Assembly (NCBI RefSeq): GCF_026212465.1
Contig: NC_080058.1
Span: forward strand, 2,869,501 to 2,933,500
Reading direction: 5' to 3'
Source: Amaranthus tricolor
Taxonomy: Eukaryota; Streptophyta; Magnoliopsida; Caryophyllales; Amaranthaceae
Length of the DNA stretch: 64,000 nt
Shown here: piece by piece, positions 62,064 through 64,000 of the stretch
Layout: the number at the start of each line of letters is the position of its first letter
How positions within the stretch are numbered: position 1 is the first letter of the stretch
Notes under the pieces: model-generated
What the model was told of the DNA's origin: nothing
Databases searched by the model: none
Seen by the model: the letters and a program-made list of their open reading frames with translations, nothing else
Program-made: the position numbers and the translations under genes

Positions 62064-62794
62064 ATGACATCCATTAAGTTGGATTTTGAGAAGTTTGATA
62101 GGAATCAAAACTTTGGGTTATGTCAAGTGAAGATGAAGGCCATATTGGTGCAACATGGAGTGCAAAAGGCATTGGATGGAGTTAATAAGATGCCTCAAGG
62201 AATGACTACGACTAAGTGGGGAGGAAATTGACTCAAAGGTATTGAGTGCAATTCAATTGTGTTTCTCCAATAAAGTGCTTAGGGAGGTTGTGAAGGAGTC
62301 TACTACCAAGGGGATTTGGGACAAACTTGAGTCATTGTATATGGCCAAGAGTGTCACCAATAGATTGCTATTGAAGAATAGATTGTATGATCTTAGGCTT
62401 GAACAAGGTGGGTCTCTCAAGGCACATTTGGATGAGTTTAATACCATAGTCATGGATTTACACAACATTGATGTTGTGGTTGATGATGAGGATTTAGCCA
62501 TATTCTTGCTTTGTTCTTCACTCTCCTCTTACATGGGAGGGATGTCCTTATAGTGATGATGTGAAGAATGCATTGGTGCAAAGGGATTTAATTGAGAAGC
62601 AATTGACCCAAAAACAGAATGGTACCAATGATGGGTTGTTTGTAAGGGGTAGGACAAATGATAGTAGTCTTGGAGGTAGGAGCAAGGGTAGGTCCAAATC
62701 TAGGGCCTCAAACAAGGCCAAGACATGCCACTTTTGCAAATTAAAGGGGCATATCAAGAAAGACTGTTGGAAGTATAAGAGAATGCAAAAATAG
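62064..62794 (+). pseudogene. Copia gag, frameshifted
   Basis: ATG 62064 opens a copia gag with the usual LDFEKFDRNQNF-type start. The frame is lost in the G run at 62218-62221, then continues +1 as a UBN2-type gag core (LREVVKESTTKGIWDKLESL). A second break with apparent loss of some residues lies near 62540-62560. The third segment carries the CCHC zinc knuckle CHFCKLKGHIKKDC (about 62727-62768). A stop TAG follows at 62792. From family knowledge, gag packages element RNA into particles. Confidence 0.85.
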
Positions 62795-62805
62795 AAGGAG
62801 TCTAA

Positions 62806-64000
62806 GGTACTACATCCAGTGATGCGAGTTATGTCAATGATAGTGACGATGGTGGTGCTTTGGTTGTGATGCACGGGTACAATGGGGATAAAGAATGGAT
62901 TCTTGACTCGGGGGTGCTCTTTTCACATGACTCCCCACAAGGAGTTCTTTTCTACTTATGAGAAAGTAGATGGTGGGAGTGTTACTTTGGGTAATGATGA
63001 TACATGCAAGGTTGTGGGTATTGGGAGTATAGCCATGAAGATACATGATGGAGCGATTAGGGTGCTTAGTAATGTTACGCATGTCCCCGGTTTGAAGAAG
63101 AATCTTATCTCCTTGGGTACATTGGATGTTCTTGGATGTAGGTGCACTTGTGAAGGTGGAGTGATGAAGATTACAAAGGGTTCGCTGATTTTGATGAAGG
63201 GTAGCATGGTGGGTCGGTTGCATGTTCTACAAGGGTCCTTGGTTACCGGTTTGGCGAATGTTTCTTCCTCCACTATGAGTGAGCAAGAAACCAAACTTTG
63301 GCACATGATACTTGGGCACTTGACTGAGCAAGGGATGAACGTGTTGAGTAAGAAGGGAGTCTTTGGTAGGAAGAAGATTGGAGCATTGCCATTTTGTGAA
63401 GATTGCATTTATGGGAAGCATAAACGGGTGAGCTTCAAACCCATTGTCCATAACACTAAGGGGATTCTTGATTATGTTCATTCAGATCTTTGGGGTCCAA
63501 CAAGAAAGGTGTCTTTAGATGGTTGTAGTTATCTACTTACATTCATTGATGACTATTCAAGGAAAGTTTGGTGTTTCTTTATAAAGACTAAAGATGAGGT
63601 GATGGGTGTCTTCATTGATTGGAAGACAATTATAGAGAAGAAAATGGAGTGTGAAATCAAGACATCGAGGACCGAAAATGGGCTTGAGTTCATTGAGAAA
63701 GAGTTTCTCTTTCTCAAGTTTTGCGCTAAAGAGGGTATCACAAGGCATCGCACATGTGTAGGTAGGCCTAAACAAAACGGGGTGGCTGAGAGGATGAACA
63801 AGACATTGTTAGAGAGGGCAAGATGCATGTTGAGTCAAGCAAAGCTTGAAAAGGAGTTTTGGGCCGAGGCGGTATCGACGGCATGCTACTTGACCAATTG
63901 TTCGCCACACACCGCTCTTAACTTTAAGTGTCCTCAAGAGGTATGGTATTCTTCCCCAATTGATTATTCAAATCTGAAAATTTTTGGATGTAATGCATAC
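62806..64000 (+). pseudogene. Copia protease and integrase, frameshifted and cut by the window edge
   Basis: The protease active-site motif ILDSG is at about 62899-62913. One extra G in the run at 62910-62914 shifts the frame directly after it. From 62915 the frame is open for 362 codons to the window end. That segment has the integrase HHCC-like domain (LWHMILGH, then FCEDCIYGKHKR), the core start HSDLWGP, FIDDYSR, and QNGVAERMNKTLLE with the catalytic Glu. The second catalytic position reads RTENG where the family has TDNG. The open frames on the opposite strand here are shadows. Confidence 0.88.

Larger units (their letters stand above)
60645..64000 (+). mobile_element. Ty1/copia LTR retrotransposon, 5' part, damaged
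   Basis: The 5' LTR (60645-61997) is followed by a primer-binding site, then gag, protease and integrase regions in copia order (integrase before any reverse transcriptase). The window ends inside integrase, so reverse transcriptase, RNase H and the 3' LTR lie beyond it. Several reading-frame breaks show that it is inactive. Confidence 0.88.

Noticed and set aside
62834..63828. Minus-strand frames of 70-150 residues
   Set aside because: They are shadows of the copia integrase on the plus strand, whose motifs are clear.

Overview
The window is AT-rich nuclear DNA from a flowering plant, most likely a eudicot. The evidence is GT-AG split genes, plant-specific protein families (chloroplast OEP80, a WIP zinc-finger factor, ZTP29, a plant NEK kinase), and plant transposon types (hAT, Stowaway, Tourist-like, TRIM, copia). 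I cannot name the species. No previously unknown multi-gene system is visible. The unusual content is mobile-element architecture.

Five host genes are supported, all from exons I could join in frame. (1) 81-1483 (+): the last seven visible coding exons of OEP80, a chloroplast outer-envelope beta-barrel protein; its 5' part lies before the window. (2) 22501-27066 (+): a two-exon WIP-type C2H2 transcription factor closest to WIP2/NTT, with an EAR-like motif. (3) 38212-43654 (-): a complete 12-exon ZIP transporter of the ZTP29 type. (4) 50077-53157 (+): a complete 12-exon NIMA-related kinase of the NEK5 type. (5) 54008-54565 (-): a one-coding-exon PRELI/MSF1 lipid-transfer protein with an intron in its 5' leader. 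Genes 4 and 5 converge. The five genes are unrelated in function and do not form a pathway or cluster.

The space between genes is AT-rich and filled with transposons, many with recognisable ends: a 1.35 kb long-terminal-inverted-repeat element (10871-12216) carrying 33-bp-period palindrome arrays; an almost intact hAT element with transposase (14205-17580); a non-autonomous hAT (19846-21098); two complete TRIM mini-retrotransposons (29435-29699, 59207-59477) and a decayed third in a NEK5 intron; a 1,500-bp solo LTR (34778-36277); a Stowaway (47855-48179) beside a Tourist-like element (48583-49110); and a Ty1/copia element from about 60645 to the window edge whose 5' LTR holds a nested hAT element (60855-61557). 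Target-site duplications could be read for most of these. Long (AT)n tracts and MITE relics fill much of the rest.
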